Source of the DNA: Thermocladium sp. UBA166
Lineage (GTDB): Archaea; Thermoproteota; Thermoprotei; Thermoproteales; Thermocladiaceae
DNA length: 64,000 nucleotides
Direction: 5' to 3'
Assembly: GCA_002508315.1 (NCBI GenBank)
Contig: DAHE01000043.1
Span: 15,626-79,625 of the forward strand
Numbering within the stretch: the stretch's first letter is position 1; each line of letters starts with the position of its first letter. Below, piece after piece: positions 17,973 through 26,852 of the stretch. Position numbers and translations under genes: made by a program. A model generated the notes under the pieces. That model made no database searches and was not told the DNA's origin. It worked only from the letters and a program-made list of their open reading frames with translations.

Positions 17973-18425
17973 ATGATATGGAGAATCGTCGCCGCCATCC
18001 TAGTGATGGCTTTATCGGCGGCCCTCCTGGCTCATGCCAGTGGGAACTACACTGGGAACTCGACCGGAATAAATCCTCAATCCATAGAGAACAACTTGAT
18101 AACGCCGTTTTTGAGCGATGCGTTTAACGTGATTTCAATAATAGGGGGGCTCAGCATGTGGATGTTGATATTGGCTGGCATATATAAGATATTCGAGTCT
18201 AAGTTAAGCATGACGTCGTGGGGTAGGATGAGCGGTCTTTACGAGGCCATAAATAATTTTAAATGGATATTCATTGGAATAGCCACCTTCTATGTATTGA
18301 TGTATGTCATTTTTTACGTTGCGAATGGATTGGGAGCCAATGTGAATCCAGGCGCGGAGTCCTTATTAATGATTAGAAAATTATTGATATCCCCCTTCAT
18401 TCAATTAGCAAGCCATGCAACTTAA
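17973..18425 (+). CDS. tedC: Pilin-like small membrane protein (TedC/CedA1-like)
   Basis: A 150-residue protein starting MIWRIVAAILVMALSAALLA, a signal peptide with a likely cleavage after AHA. Two hydrophobic helices follow (around LSMWMLILAGIYKIF and WIFIGIATFYVLMYVIFYVA), separated by a short polar loop. This two-helix layout after a signal peptide matches VirB2-type conjugative pilins and the archaeal mating pilins CedA1 and TedC. A sequon-rich patch (YTGNSTG) follows the cleavage site. The ATG at 17973 is preferred because a GGTTAATACC box is 26 nt upstream. It overlaps the next gene by 11 nt. Confidence 0.58.
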   Translation: MIWRIVAAILVMALSAALLAHASGNYTGNSTGINPQSIENNLITPFLSDAFNVISIIGGLSMWMLILAGIYKIFESKLSMTSWGRMSGLYEAINNFKWIFIGIATFYVLMYVIFYVANGLGANVNPGAESLLMIRKLLISPFIQLASHAT

Positions 18426-21156
18426 TGAATTAGCCTTGTCGCTGGAGGCGGCTTCAGTAATAGTAATTGGATTCTGGAGGCGTAGAATTAAGCTGCGGGA
18501 GGCGCTGCTCGTCGTGGCTTCATGCATATTCTTCATATCGCTGCCTCTCTTGATGAACGGATCCCCAATGAGCGCTGGGTCAGCGTTTGAGCTGTCTGAG
18601 ATCCGAGATTCTTGGCTGGCCATGTATAGATCATCCATCGCTGCTGGATTGACGTTATCGACGGTGCTGACAGCCAGAAACATAATAGCCATAGTGGTGC
18701 TCGCCGGCGCTAACGTTCCATCCCAGCAATACTACTATGGATTGGAGGCGTTGGGCAAGTTCCTGGATCCCTTATCGTTCATAGTATATACATCCATGCA
18801 TTTAAGTCAAGTAATGCTGGCCATATTTAACACCATCGTAGAGGTTGTCAGAATATCGGCTTACTGCGGCCAGTGCATCATGGCACTATCGCTTCCCCTG
18901 ATAATTATAGGAAAAACCAGATCGTTTGGGCTCTCGCTGCTGATAATCGCCGTAGTTATGGGGTTCGTGGCGAGCACTGCAGCCGCCTCGGTGTACGGTC
19001 TCAAGCCCCCCTCAATGCGCTTCCCCGCGCAATTGCCTTCATCGCCCATGGACCTCCTATACGCGACGGGGTATTCTGGTTGGTTGATCACGGGATACGT
19101 GGGCAGGCAAGGGTTCGCATTGATTACCCCCACCTCTGCCTCCCCCGTGCCCAGCGGAGAATTAGCGGTAAATGGCACGTATTACCTATGGTTGAATATA
19201 AGGGTCTCCCCCGCCATAAATCAATCCAATGGAGTGTATGAGATCGAGGTTGGCCCTCCCCCATTTCACGTTATAAGAAATGACAGTTACGCCGTGGGGG
19301 CATGGATGTGGCTCAACTCATCCCCTCCCTCGCGTTACTACATCCAAAACGGTAATGGGTATACTGAATTGAAATGGACGGAGAGGCTCGCCCCAAACGA
19401 GACCGTGGAGAACACGTTATGGACTTACTCAAGAAATGTATCGATAAAAGGATGCAATTACACAACCTCAACCAGAGCCATCTACGAGGAGGCCAATCTA
19501 GGCCGGTACATAGCGGAATTAGCTAGGCTATACGATTACATAGCGCGCCAACTAGGGGTGGATTCGATCAGTGAGCCTCCACGCCCAGCCCCGCCCAGCG
19601 ACTTAACTCAACGCGTGGTGACCATAACGTGCTCCAACGAGGGAAACGAGGATCTCACGTACTCCATCAGCGCAGTGATATACGGTACTGGCCTGGGGGG
19701 CTGGGGCGATTGGGGCATTGGGCCCAAGATGATAGGCATTGCATACACGAGTGAGTTGATGAGCTATTATGATGCAGTTAATAGCGATTATTTGGTGAGT
19801 GCAATCAATGAAATAAAGGCATTACCCAACATATTCGGCGTATTCGTGGTCAGGATAATAGTCTTGTCAGCAATCATATTCGGCGCAGCCAATGCGTTGG
19901 CATTCATACTTGGATTACCCACGGGATTCAACTCATTGATGTACGCGTTAATAAATGGCATAGTCTATGAATTATCCGTTATATTCTTGTTCAAGCCATC
20001 ATATGGCTCCACATCGATAGCTAGGAGGGTAGCCAAGAAAATAACGGGCAGTAGCCTCATGGTGCCTGGGACCAGGAAATCATCACTGCTCATGTCGAGG
20101 GCTAGAAAGGGAGAGCTGCATCAATACGTGCCGCGATACATGCTGAGGCGCCGGATCGTGGATGCCACGACGCTGACTTTAATTCACGATGGCTTGACGA
20201 GTCGAGTTAAGCGAACGCCGAAGGTTGAGGCAGGGACGATAGGCGAGACCACCGCTAGGTATATCGCGTGGGCCATGAGGAAGAGGGGCCCCAGCGGCGT
20301 CAGATTTACCAACGACGTGTATTCTTACAAGTACTTAACTCAATCATCGATAGCCGTGTTGAGGAGCGATAAATTGCTCGCCAGGTTCATTCGGTACTCA
20401 ATAGCATTGAGGATAAGCGAATTACACGAGCGAGACATATACCTGCTCCACTCCGCCTCGCTTGCTAAGTCAGGCAACGCACGGGCCATGGAAGAACTCC
20501 GAAAGGCCGGCGTTGTAGTGAATGGAACCATAGACGCGGTTAAGATAAATAGAATTAAGGAGGACCTAGCCCGCAGGTATAATTGGTTGGGGGATCTATA
20601 CTCCGGCAAGGCCCTGGCTAAGTCCCCAAGGGATCCAGTGCTACGCGAATTAGTGAGTGACTACGTGGCAATTCATAGGCGGAGAACCGCCACCGTCCTT
20701 CAAATGTCGGTTAGGCTCAAGGTAACCCCACTGACCGCGGTGATGCTGAGCCTGGGGCCCCGCTCTATTAAGGTATCGAGAAGCGGGCAACATGATGAAC
20801 ACCACGATAAGTTGGTAAACGGCGATGCGGTTCGTGATTACGTAGCGATGGGGCGAGAAGCGGCCAGGGTGTTCCTTCGCCGATCGCGAACAATGGAGGA
20901 TGATCTATTAAGCGATGCTCGCTTCTCTTCACTATACGTGAAGCCGGCAATTAATTTCCTGGAGTCGTATAGGTCATACTTGGTTGGCGCGCTTAACGAT
21001 ATGGGGCTCCCCGGATCCACTGTTCATCAATTCATAATAGAGCTAAGGACGGGACCCGTAGGGGACGCGGAGAAGGCGGTGGAGTTGATATCAGAGTTGA
21101 GGAGAGTTGATCAAATGATTAAGTCATTGAGGCCCAGAAAACGAAGCCATGGCTAG
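18415..21156 (+). CDS. tedA: Large polytopic membrane protein, CedA/VirB6-like
   Basis: A 913-residue protein with about six N-terminal hydrophobic helices (residues 13-195), a roughly 280-residue extracellular domain dense in N-glycosylation sequons (NGTYY, RNDSY, LNSSP, PNETV, RNVS, CNYTT), two more helices (about 475-535), and a charged C-terminal cytoplasmic domain of about 370 residues. Its start overlaps the pilin-like gene. Position and topology suit the channel component (CedA/TedA, related to VirB6) of an archaeal DNA importer. The big cytoplasmic tail looks unusual to me. Exact homology would need profile comparison. Confidence 0.6.
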   Translation: MQLNELALSLEAASVIVIGFWRRRIKLREALLVVASCIFFISLPLLMNGSPMSAGSAFELSEIRDSWLAMYRSSIAAGLTLSTVLTARNIIAIVVLAGANVPSQQYYYGLEALGKFLDPLSFIVYTSMHLSQVMLAIFNTIVEVVRISAYCGQCIMALSLPLIIIGKTRSFGLSLLIIAVVMGFVASTAAASVYGLKPPSMRFPAQLPSSPMDLLYATGYSGWLITGYVGRQGFALITPTSASPVPSGELAVNGTYYLWLNIRVSPAINQSNGVYEIEVGPPPFHVIRNDSYAVGAWMWLNSSPPSRYYIQNGNGYTELKWTERLAPNETVENTLWTYSRNVSIKGCNYTTSTRAIYEEANLGRYIAELARLYDYIARQLGVDSISEPPRPAPPSDLTQRVVTITCSNEGNEDLTYSISAVIYGTGLGGWGDWGIGPKMIGIAYTSELMSYYDAVNSDYLVSAINEIKALPNIFGVFVVRIIVLSAIIFGAANALAFILGLPTGFNSLMYALINGIVYELSVIFLFKPSYGSTSIARRVAKKITGSSLMVPGTRKSSLLMSRARKGELHQYVPRYMLRRRIVDATTLTLIHDGLTSRVKRTPKVEAGTIGETTARYIAWAMRKRGPSGVRFTNDVYSYKYLTQSSIAVLRSDKLLARFIRYSIALRISELHERDIYLLHSASLAKSGNARAMEELRKAGVVVNGTIDAVKINRIKEDLARRYNWLGDLYSGKALAKSPRDPVLRELVSDYVAIHRRRTATVLQMSVRLKVTPLTAVMLSLGPRSIKVSRSGQHDEHHDKLVNGDAVRDYVAMGREAARVFLRRSRTMEDDLLSDARFSSLYVKPAINFLESYRSYLVGALNDMGLPGSTVHQFIIELRTGPVGDAEKAVELISELRRVDQMIKSLRPRKRSHG

Positions 21157-21421
21157 CAATTAAGCCTTGGATTCCGGTTTTGGAGAGGTGAATTAAGCTC
21201 CCCATGACCTACCCAAGCGTGGACTTGCCTTGATCAATGGATGGCCGAGCCCCGGTTAAACGTGCTTCAATGATTTGACGGCTTCGGTGAGGCCCATGGA
21301 TTGAGCATCCATGTATAATTGCATCATAGTTTTTACGCATTGAGATCTCACGAGGCGTGGGCTCGTTAGCTTGCCTGGTCGTGAATGAAATGTTTAAATG
21401 AGGGGGTTAGGCGATCGATTC
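21157..21421. other. Gene-free spacer
   Basis: Between the large membrane protein and the peroxiredoxin gene. Only the TTTAAATG box near 21391-21398 (28 nt before the peroxiredoxin start) is notable. Confidence 0.4.
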
Positions 21422-21898
21422 ATGCCTCTAAAAGTAGGTGACCAAGCGCCTAATTTCGAGTTGTTGGATACGGATCTAAAGAAAGTCAATCTATACGACG
21501 TGCTCGGGAGGGGGCAGTACGTTGTTCTGCTCTTCTTCCCGGGCGCTTTCACGAGCGTGTGCACTAAGGAGCTGTGCACGTTCAGGGATAGCATGTTTAA
21601 GCTGGAGAAGGCTAAGGCCAACGTAATAGCGGTCTCAGTGGATTCGCCGTTTGCATTGAAGGCCTTTAAGGAGCAGAACAAGTTGAACTTCACCTTGGCG
21701 TCGGACTTCAATAAAACCGTGATAGCCGACTATGATGAGGTGCTGCCCAACTTATTGGGCCTTAAGTACTTGGCGAAGAGGGCGGTCTATATAATAGCGC
21801 CGGACCATACCATAAAGTACGTGTGGCACTCAGATGATCCAGGCAAGGAACCGCCGTACGATGAAGTAGTTCAAACAGTAAACAAGCTAGCATCTTAG
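21422..21898 (+). CDS. Peroxiredoxin, Bcp/PrxQ type
   Basis: A 158-residue thiol peroxidase that reduces hydrogen and organic peroxides. The active site FFPGAFTSVCTKELCTFRD holds the peroxidatic cysteine and, five residues on, a second cysteine placed as the resolving residue in PrxQ-type enzymes. The family Arg later in the chain (KRAVYIIAPDHTI) is present. The ATG at 21422 follows a TTTAAATG box at leaderless distance; an earlier in-frame start at 21398 lies inside the box. Confidence 0.85.
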   Translation: MPLKVGDQAPNFELLDTDLKKVNLYDVLGRGQYVVLLFFPGAFTSVCTKELCTFRDSMFKLEKAKANVIAVSVDSPFALKAFKEQNKLNFTLASDFNKTVIADYDEVLPNLLGLKYLAKRAVYIIAPDHTIKYVWHSDDPGKEPPYDEVVQTVNKLAS

Positions 21899-21922
21899 TT
21901 TAAGAGGAAGCCGGAGGGGGGC

Positions 21923-22972
21923 TTAACTCAATATCCTTTGAATTACGTCGGCGGTCTTCAACCCCGTCCCCGTTACTATATGCACCATGCCTGGAGCCGG
22001 CTTTACCATGAACACCACCGCTGAGGTGGGCTCCACGATGAGTCCAAGGGAGGCGGCGATCCTGAGTCCAGCGATCACATCATTATCCCCAGCCACCCTT
22101 ATCTCTCCCCCGCTCTTCTTCACCGCATCGATTATTTGATCCAGCCTGGGAGGCTTTCCAACCATTATACCCTCCGGCAGCGTGGATTTGCCAATGCATT
22201 GCTGCCCCGTTAACTCGGAGAAGGCTGAGCAAAAACCTTGAGCCTCCACCGCTATGAATCTGGGCATGTCCTTGATCAATCCCTCCACGATCATTTCCTG
22301 GAATCCCCTATATAAGCCGAGCAGGAGCGTGCCGTTGCCCAGGGGCATCACTATGGATTCCAAGGCCTTGGCTTGATATAGTAATTCGTAGGCGATCAAT
22401 TTAGTGCCCTCTAGGAAGAATGGATTCCATGAATGACCAACATAGACGCCGTCCCGATCATTCAACGCAGCCACGGCGGCCTCGGATCTATCCGCCGTTT
22501 CCACCACCTCGGATCCAAGGAACCTCATCAAGGCTTTCTTGGCGGGGGATGCGTTGTGGGGCACGTATATCCTAGCCCTAACGCCGGCCCCTCTACTATA
22601 CGCCGATAAGGAAACGCCTGCATTGCCGCTGGAGTCCTCCACCAGCATCGCGTCAATTATTGATGCGGCTATGCTCCATCCCCTATCCTTAAAAGAGCCC
22701 GTGGGGTTCAATCCCTCCATCTTGAGCTCGTATTCTCCCCGCCTTATGAGCGGCGTGTACCCCTCGCCTAAATCTACGGTTCTCTTCACTGGAAGCACCT
22801 TAATTAATTCCCTGCTCGTTGCAGCCCTCGGCTTTTCCACGTCGAACTCAAGGTTCAGCGGGTAACCGCAGCGGGGGCACTTCCACATCCAAGTAACGGC
22901 GGAAGTAATGAAGCCGCATTTACGGCATGAATACTTTACTCCCTTTTTAACATTGATTAGGTTAAGGGGCAT
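21923..22972 (-). CDS. thrC: Threonine synthase
   Basis: A PLP enzyme (349 residues) converting O-phosphohomoserine to threonine. The N-terminal zinc ribbon reads YSCRKCGFITSAVTWMWKCP. The PLP lysine lies in LNPTGSFKDRGW, and the glycine-rich loop is MPLGNGTLLLGLYRGF. The C-terminus carries the TSAVVFMVKP helix. It is compact compared with many threonine synthases. A TATTTTTAAAG box about 28 nt upstream supports the ATG at 22972. Its gene converges on the peroxiredoxin gene. Confidence 0.85.
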   Translation of the reverse strand: MPLNLINVKKGVKYSCRKCGFITSAVTWMWKCPRCGYPLNLEFDVEKPRAATSRELIKVLPVKRTVDLGEGYTPLIRRGEYELKMEGLNPTGSFKDRGWSIAASIIDAMLVEDSSGNAGVSLSAYSRGAGVRARIYVPHNASPAKKALMRFLGSEVVETADRSEAAVAALNDRDGVYVGHSWNPFFLEGTKLIAYELLYQAKALESIVMPLGNGTLLLGLYRGFQEMIVEGLIKDMPRFIAVEAQGFCSAFSELTGQQCIGKSTLPEGIMVGKPPRLDQIIDAVKKSGGEIRVAGDNDVIAGLRIAASLGLIVEPTSAVVFMVKPAPGMVHIVTGTGLKTADVIQRILS

Positions 22973-23105
22973 ATGATCCTCAATTCAAGCTGCTCCACTT
23001 TAAAAATATGGGTTCATGGAGCCCTCCTTTTTGGAGGAACATTATTAGGTCGATCTGTGATGTTATACAATATCGGCAAGACACCTATAGCGTGAGTGTA
23101 TTGCG

Positions 23106-24467
23106 TCACTTTAAGAAGTAATTCTCATAGTCCTTCACGTACCTGACGCTTTCCTTGACGCCAAGGAACAGTTTCTTAACATACTCAACGTCGTCCTTGG
23201 AGATGCTTTTCCTTCCCGTCTCGCTGGCCTTGAGTTGAGTTGGTGCTAGTAATTGTATTGAATATCTAAGGCTCTCCTCCACGCCTAGCTTTGTCAATTC
23301 CTCCAATGCCTCATCGCTGAGCTCCACCTTTTCCTCCCTAGCCCTGATCCTCAATATCTCCCTCACCTCCTCCGCATTGTAGGGCCTCGTCCTAATTATC
23401 ACCAGCCTATCAAGCATGTCCAGGGGAACGCCGTGAGGGCTCTCTATGTCGGTGCCCCTTATCTTGGTTAAGCCCCTATTCGTAGCCATTATTATTATTG
23501 GGCTCAACTCGCTCTCCATTGCCCTGGACAAGTAAGCCCACGTCTCTACGTCCAACATGTGAACGTCATCTATGAACAAGACGCCGGGGATTAGCTCCCC
23601 CTTTCCATCACTTATCAACTTCATAACGAACTCATCAACCGATTTCCTAACCTCGCTCGGTATCTCCCTCTCCTCGCTTGCGAATCCGAACAGCATAGCC
23701 CCAACTAATCCCTGCTGCCTAGCTTGGTATACATCCAAGTCGTTTAACGTGAAGAACCTGGTTATCTCCCGCTCCTTGTACACGGGCCCGCTCGGCGCAT
23801 CGATCTTCCTCTTGATGCTTACATCATACTGCCCCTCACCCCCCGCTTCCTCCCTGCCCTCCACGAATACTCTTCCCGTTTCCTCGTCTATCATTATCAC
23901 ATCCCCCTCCTCCACGCCCATCTCTATCAACTGCTCAGCTATCTCCGCGGATACCCTGAGCCTTTTCTCCTCATCCTTGGTCTTTAAGGTGATGGCGGCT
24001 CCCCGCGGTATTTGAGAGTATGGATTATATGGATGCTTCCCCAACTGGTAATCCATTCCCTTCACAACGCCCTCATACACCCTCCTCCACTCCCTAATCC
24101 TAACGCCTATAGCCCTCCTCAATGCCCTCGTCAGGAACTCAGTCTTCTTTATCTCCATGCTGTACACCTCTGCGCCGCTCATTTGAACGAAGGGAGTGTC
24201 GGAGCCTAATTCCCTGGCTATTCCGATTGCCAACGCCGTCTTCCCCGTTCCCGGAGGTCCCACTATCAGCACAGCTTTTCCGCCGAACTTGCCGCTCTTT
24301 ATCATTTTGACCACGTAGTAGGCTGCCTCCCTCGCCTCGGATTGGCCGACGAATCCATCCGCATTGAATTGCACCTTTCCATCCCTTATGCCCAACCCCT
24401 TTATATGGCTGTGCAGGCCCACCCTTTCAAACGAAGACTTGACCTCCTCTACCCTTATCTGCGACAT
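23106..24467 (-). CDS. TIP49/RuvB-like AAA+ ATPase
   Basis: A 453-residue archaeal relative of RuvBL1/RuvBL2. Walker A is IVGPPGTGKTALAI, the insert domain II spans the stretch around LKTKDEEKRLRVSAEIAEQL, the sensor-1 region is IIIMATNRGLTKIRGTD with the family phrase SPHGVPLDMLDRLVII, and the C-terminal sensor-2 helix follows. The Walker B motif reads GVLFIDDVHMLD, with aspartate where the family normally has the catalytic glutamate (DEVHMLD). Archaeal copies' exact role is not established; eukaryotic ones act in chromatin remodelling and assembly of snoRNPs. It shares a TATA box with the small ORF on the other strand. Confidence 0.9.
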   Translation of the reverse strand: MSQIRVEEVKSSFERVGLHSHIKGLGIRDGKVQFNADGFVGQSEAREAAYYVVKMIKSGKFGGKAVLIVGPPGTGKTALAIGIARELGSDTPFVQMSGAEVYSMEIKKTEFLTRALRRAIGVRIREWRRVYEGVVKGMDYQLGKHPYNPYSQIPRGAAITLKTKDEEKRLRVSAEIAEQLIEMGVEEGDVIMIDEETGRVFVEGREEAGGEGQYDVSIKRKIDAPSGPVYKEREITRFFTLNDLDVYQARQQGLVGAMLFGFASEEREIPSEVRKSVDEFVMKLISDGKGELIPGVLFIDDVHMLDVETWAYLSRAMESELSPIIIMATNRGLTKIRGTDIESPHGVPLDMLDRLVIIRTRPYNAEEVREILRIRAREEKVELSDEALEELTKLGVEESLRYSIQLLAPTQLKASETGRKSISKDDVEYVKKLFLGVKESVRYVKDYENYFLK

Positions 24468-24491
24468 AATGACGCGCGATTGATGGAGCCC

Positions 24492-24499
24492 TTTAAATA
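24492..24499. promoter_or_regulatory. Shared TATA box, TIP49-like gene and small ORF
   Basis: TTTAAATA reads TATTTAAA on the other strand. Its centre lies about 28 nt from the minus-strand ATG at 24467 and about 23 nt from the plus-strand ATG at 24518. Confidence 0.45.
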
Positions 24500-24517
24500 C
24501 TTGATGCTATTATAGCT

Positions 24518-24682
24518 ATGAAAGAGGCAATGAGCCTTACCCCCAAGGTAGAGAGGGCATCAGAGCCATTCAATAATTGGACCAAGCACATTTACTCCAT
24601 AAGGGAGAAGTTCATTGATGTTTTGCTGCGGGGATTGGGATGCCTTATAGGGAGGCATCCAGTGATAACACAATGTTCTTGA
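24518..24682 (+). CDS. Possible 54-residue small protein
   Basis: A short ORF starting MKEAMSLTPKVERASEPFNN and ending in GRHPVITQCS. It sits at leaderless distance from a TATA box shared with the TIP49-like gene, which is the main reason for calling it. It overlaps the end of the convergent gene at 24645 by 38 nt. No family recognised; the charged and aromatic content looks protein-like, not random. Confidence 0.4.
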   Translation: MKEAMSLTPKVERASEPFNNWTKHIYSIREKFIDVLLRGLGCLIGRHPVITQCS

Positions 24683-25304
24683 ACTCATGATAATCAAGCC
24701 TGCGAATGCCCCACTCCACCGATCTTATTATGCCATCTATGAAGTCCGGCCTCACGTTGATCGGAAGCTTGGCGGCTATGTTCATTGAAATGCCCGGCCT
24801 CCTCAGCATTGCAATTCCCTCCTCGTATACCTTGATAATGGCTTCTGGGCTTCCATTCACGTGGACTCCGCAACTGCCTGGAACGAAGCTCAGCAAGTCC
24901 TCAAACCGTACTCCGGGAGCTAAGTTTGCCGTCACCACCGCGCTATCCGCTGAGCCCCTCTTCAATGCTGCCATTGCATCAAGAGGATCGCTTGCTGGCA
25001 GCAGCTCTACGCCTCCCTTGGAAGCTGAGAGCGCCTTTGCTAAAATCACGGAGCTCTCTCTATTTGTGGGCACCGCTATCCGTCGTCCCATGTTCGGCGT
25101 CAACACCATTAACCCCCTAACAGTTACATAGTCTATTCTAAGCCCTCTCTTGATTAATGACACGGTAGAATCAAAAATGGCATCTGCGTTGGTGTTATCC
25201 TTGGAAAAAGTGAGCTCCACGTCGTCTCTCTCCAGCAAATACGCCACCAATGGGTACGAGACGGGCCCCGGCGCTGCCGCTATTCGTATCTTCTCATCGT
25301 TCAC
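24645..25304 (-). CDS. Uncharacterised periplasmic-binding-protein-fold protein
   Basis: A 219-residue soluble protein that looks like a cytoplasmic type-2 substrate-binding fold: RIAAAPGPVSYPLVAYLLER at the start, then a DAIFDSTVSLIKRG helix, GRRIAVPTNRESSVILAKAL, and ADSAVVTANL. It has no signal peptide. It resembles crenarchaeal families described only as domains of unknown function; I cannot name one with confidence. Its transcript converges on the small ORF at 24518. Confidence 0.62.
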   Translation of the reverse strand: MNDEKIRIAAAPGPVSYPLVAYLLERDDVELTFSKDNTNADAIFDSTVSLIKRGLRIDYVTVRGLMVLTPNMGRRIAVPTNRESSVILAKALSASKGGVELLPASDPLDAMAALKRGSADSAVVTANLAPGVRFEDLLSFVPGSCGVHVNGSPEAIIKVYEEGIAMLRRPGISMNIAAKLPINVRPDFIDGIIRSVEWGIRRLDYHEFKNIVLSLDASL

Positions 25305-25380
25305 GAAAATGCGGCCAGTGTAGGAATTTAATCTTTTGGGGGTTAGGGGGCTGGAGTGAGCGGATGGCTCTCCATGACCA

Positions 25381-25547
25381 AGTTTTTATGGGAGTAGTCG
25401 CGTTTTCTTGGGTTAGCTATGAGGGCCGGGCCTACCCTCTGGGCTTGGGGGAGTAACGTCTGTGGAAGGGGGGGCTCCCTCTCACAACCTCAAGCCCCCC
25501 ACCGTGAGGCGGGGATGCCCCATTCAAGAGAACGAGGTAAGTTCACG
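25381..25547 (+). ncRNA. Structured RNA A, resembles a TnpB-element right end
   Basis: A TATA-like TTTTTAT box (25383-25389) precedes GC-rich, self-complementary sequence. Its last part is CAAGCCCCCCACCGTGAGG then CGGGGATGCCCCATTC and AACGAGGTAAGTTCACG. This last part aligns with the element at 38730-38940: CCC-A-TGAGGC-GGGA-CCCCAT and GTTCACG are shared. Hairpins of this type with such endings are usual at the right ends of IS200/IS605 TnpB elements, where the omega RNA lies. No tnpB is present. Other explanations include an independent small RNA family. Confidence 0.42.
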
Positions 25548-25577
25548 CCAGTATCGTGTGGTACTTTTCAGTTGCGT

Positions 25578-26852
25578 TCAATTGTTAATGGCTTTAAAGG
25601 ACTCCTCTAGCGCTTTTATAGTGTAATCAACTACATCCCTGTCATGCGCGGCCGACGTGAAGTTAACCTCGTATTGGCTGGGCGCCAGGTAGACGCCTCT
25701 CTTCAATGCCTCTGCGTGCACCTTTAAGTACATCTTCTCACTGCTTTCAGTTATGTCCTTGGTGGATTCAACGGGTTTCTTAGTGAAGTAGAACTGAAAT
25801 ATAGATGCAACCCTATTGACCCATACATCCAGCCCAACCCTCCCTCCGATGTCTATGATTGCCTCACCCAACCGCTTCGCCGCTTCATTGGCGACGGAAT
25901 ACGCTTGCTCTCCCTCCAGCTCCATGATAGTTGCAAGCCCAGCAACCATTGAGATGGGATGCGCATTGAATGTTCCAGCATTATAAACAGGCCCAAGGGG
26001 GCTCACCAGCCTCATTATTTCCCGAGACCCACCGAAGGCACCTATCGGGAAACCACCCCCGATTATCTTGCCCAACGTGGTTAGATCCGGCTTAACCCCG
26101 AATAAACCCTGCGCTCCCTCCAATCCAACCCTGAAGCCGGTCACCACCTCATCCAATATAAGGAGAGCCCCATGCTCCTCGGTTAATCGCCTAACCTCCT
26201 TAACATAACCCTCCCTAGGCGGTATTAAGCCGTAATTAGCGGCTATCGGCTCCATTATCACGGCGGCCACCTCGTTTCCCCTTTCCCGCATTGCCTTCTC
26301 CAGCGCATCTAGGTCGTTGTACGGCACCACTATTGTTAGCTTCGCCGCCTCATCGGGCACCCCCGCGCTGGTGGGGGTTCCCCACGTAGCTGCTCCGCTG
26401 CCTGCCTTCACAAGCACGTAATCATGACTGCCATGGAAATTGCCCTCGAATTTTATGATATACTTTCTGCCCGTGAATCCCCTGGCTAGCCTGATGGCAT
26501 TCATTGTGGCCTCCGTCCCGGTGCTGACGAACCTGATCATCTCAATGGACTTCACATGATTCATTATCTTGCGCGCCTCATCTATTTCCAGCTTGGTTGG
26601 GGCTCCATATAACCAATCCCGTTCAAGCCAATTCTGCACTGCCTTGAGCACAGCGGGGTGCTTATGGCCTAGGATTAGCGGGCCAAATCCCATGCAATAA
26701 TCTATTAATTTGCCTCCATCTTCGGTAAATAAGTAGGCCCCCTCCGCCGATCTAACGTAGAAGGGATTGGGCAAGTGCTTCATGGCCCTGGCCGGACTAT
26801 TAACTCCGCCTGGAAATATGGTCGACGCAAGCTTGAAGAGATCGCTCGACAT
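25578..26852 (-). CDS. hemL: Glutamate-1-semialdehyde 2,1-aminomutase
   Basis: A 424-residue PLP aminotransferase-fold enzyme making 5-aminolevulinate for haem and related tetrapyrroles. Signature regions are FPGGVNSPARA at the start, RFVSTGTEATMNAIRLARG, KFEGNFHGSHDYVLVKAGSG, the aspartate motif LILDEVVTGFRVG and the PLP lysine in TLGKIIGGGFPIGAFGG. All are intact. No other haem genes lie in the window. The transcript is probably driven from the gap after 26852. Confidence 0.93.
   Translation of the reverse strand: MSSDLFKLASTIFPGGVNSPARAMKHLPNPFYVRSAEGAYLFTEDGGKLIDYCMGFGPLILGHKHPAVLKAVQNWLERDWLYGAPTKLEIDEARKIMNHVKSIEMIRFVSTGTEATMNAIRLARGFTGRKYIIKFEGNFHGSHDYVLVKAGSGAATWGTPTSAGVPDEAAKLTIVVPYNDLDALEKAMRERGNEVAAVIMEPIAANYGLIPPREGYVKEVRRLTEEHGALLILDEVVTGFRVGLEGAQGLFGVKPDLTTLGKIIGGGFPIGAFGGSREIMRLVSPLGPVYNAGTFNAHPISMVAGLATIMELEGEQAYSVANEAAKRLGEAIIDIGGRVGLDVWVNRVASIFQFYFTKKPVESTKDITESSEKMYLKVHAEALKRGVYLAPSQYEVNFTSAAHDRDVVDYTIKALEESFKAINN

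Noticed and set aside
25381..25547. RNase P RNA or SRP RNA as an identity for the structured element
   Set aside because: The hallmark conserved boxes of either RNA were not found, and a second partial copy exists at 38.7 kb, unexpected for these single-copy RNAs.
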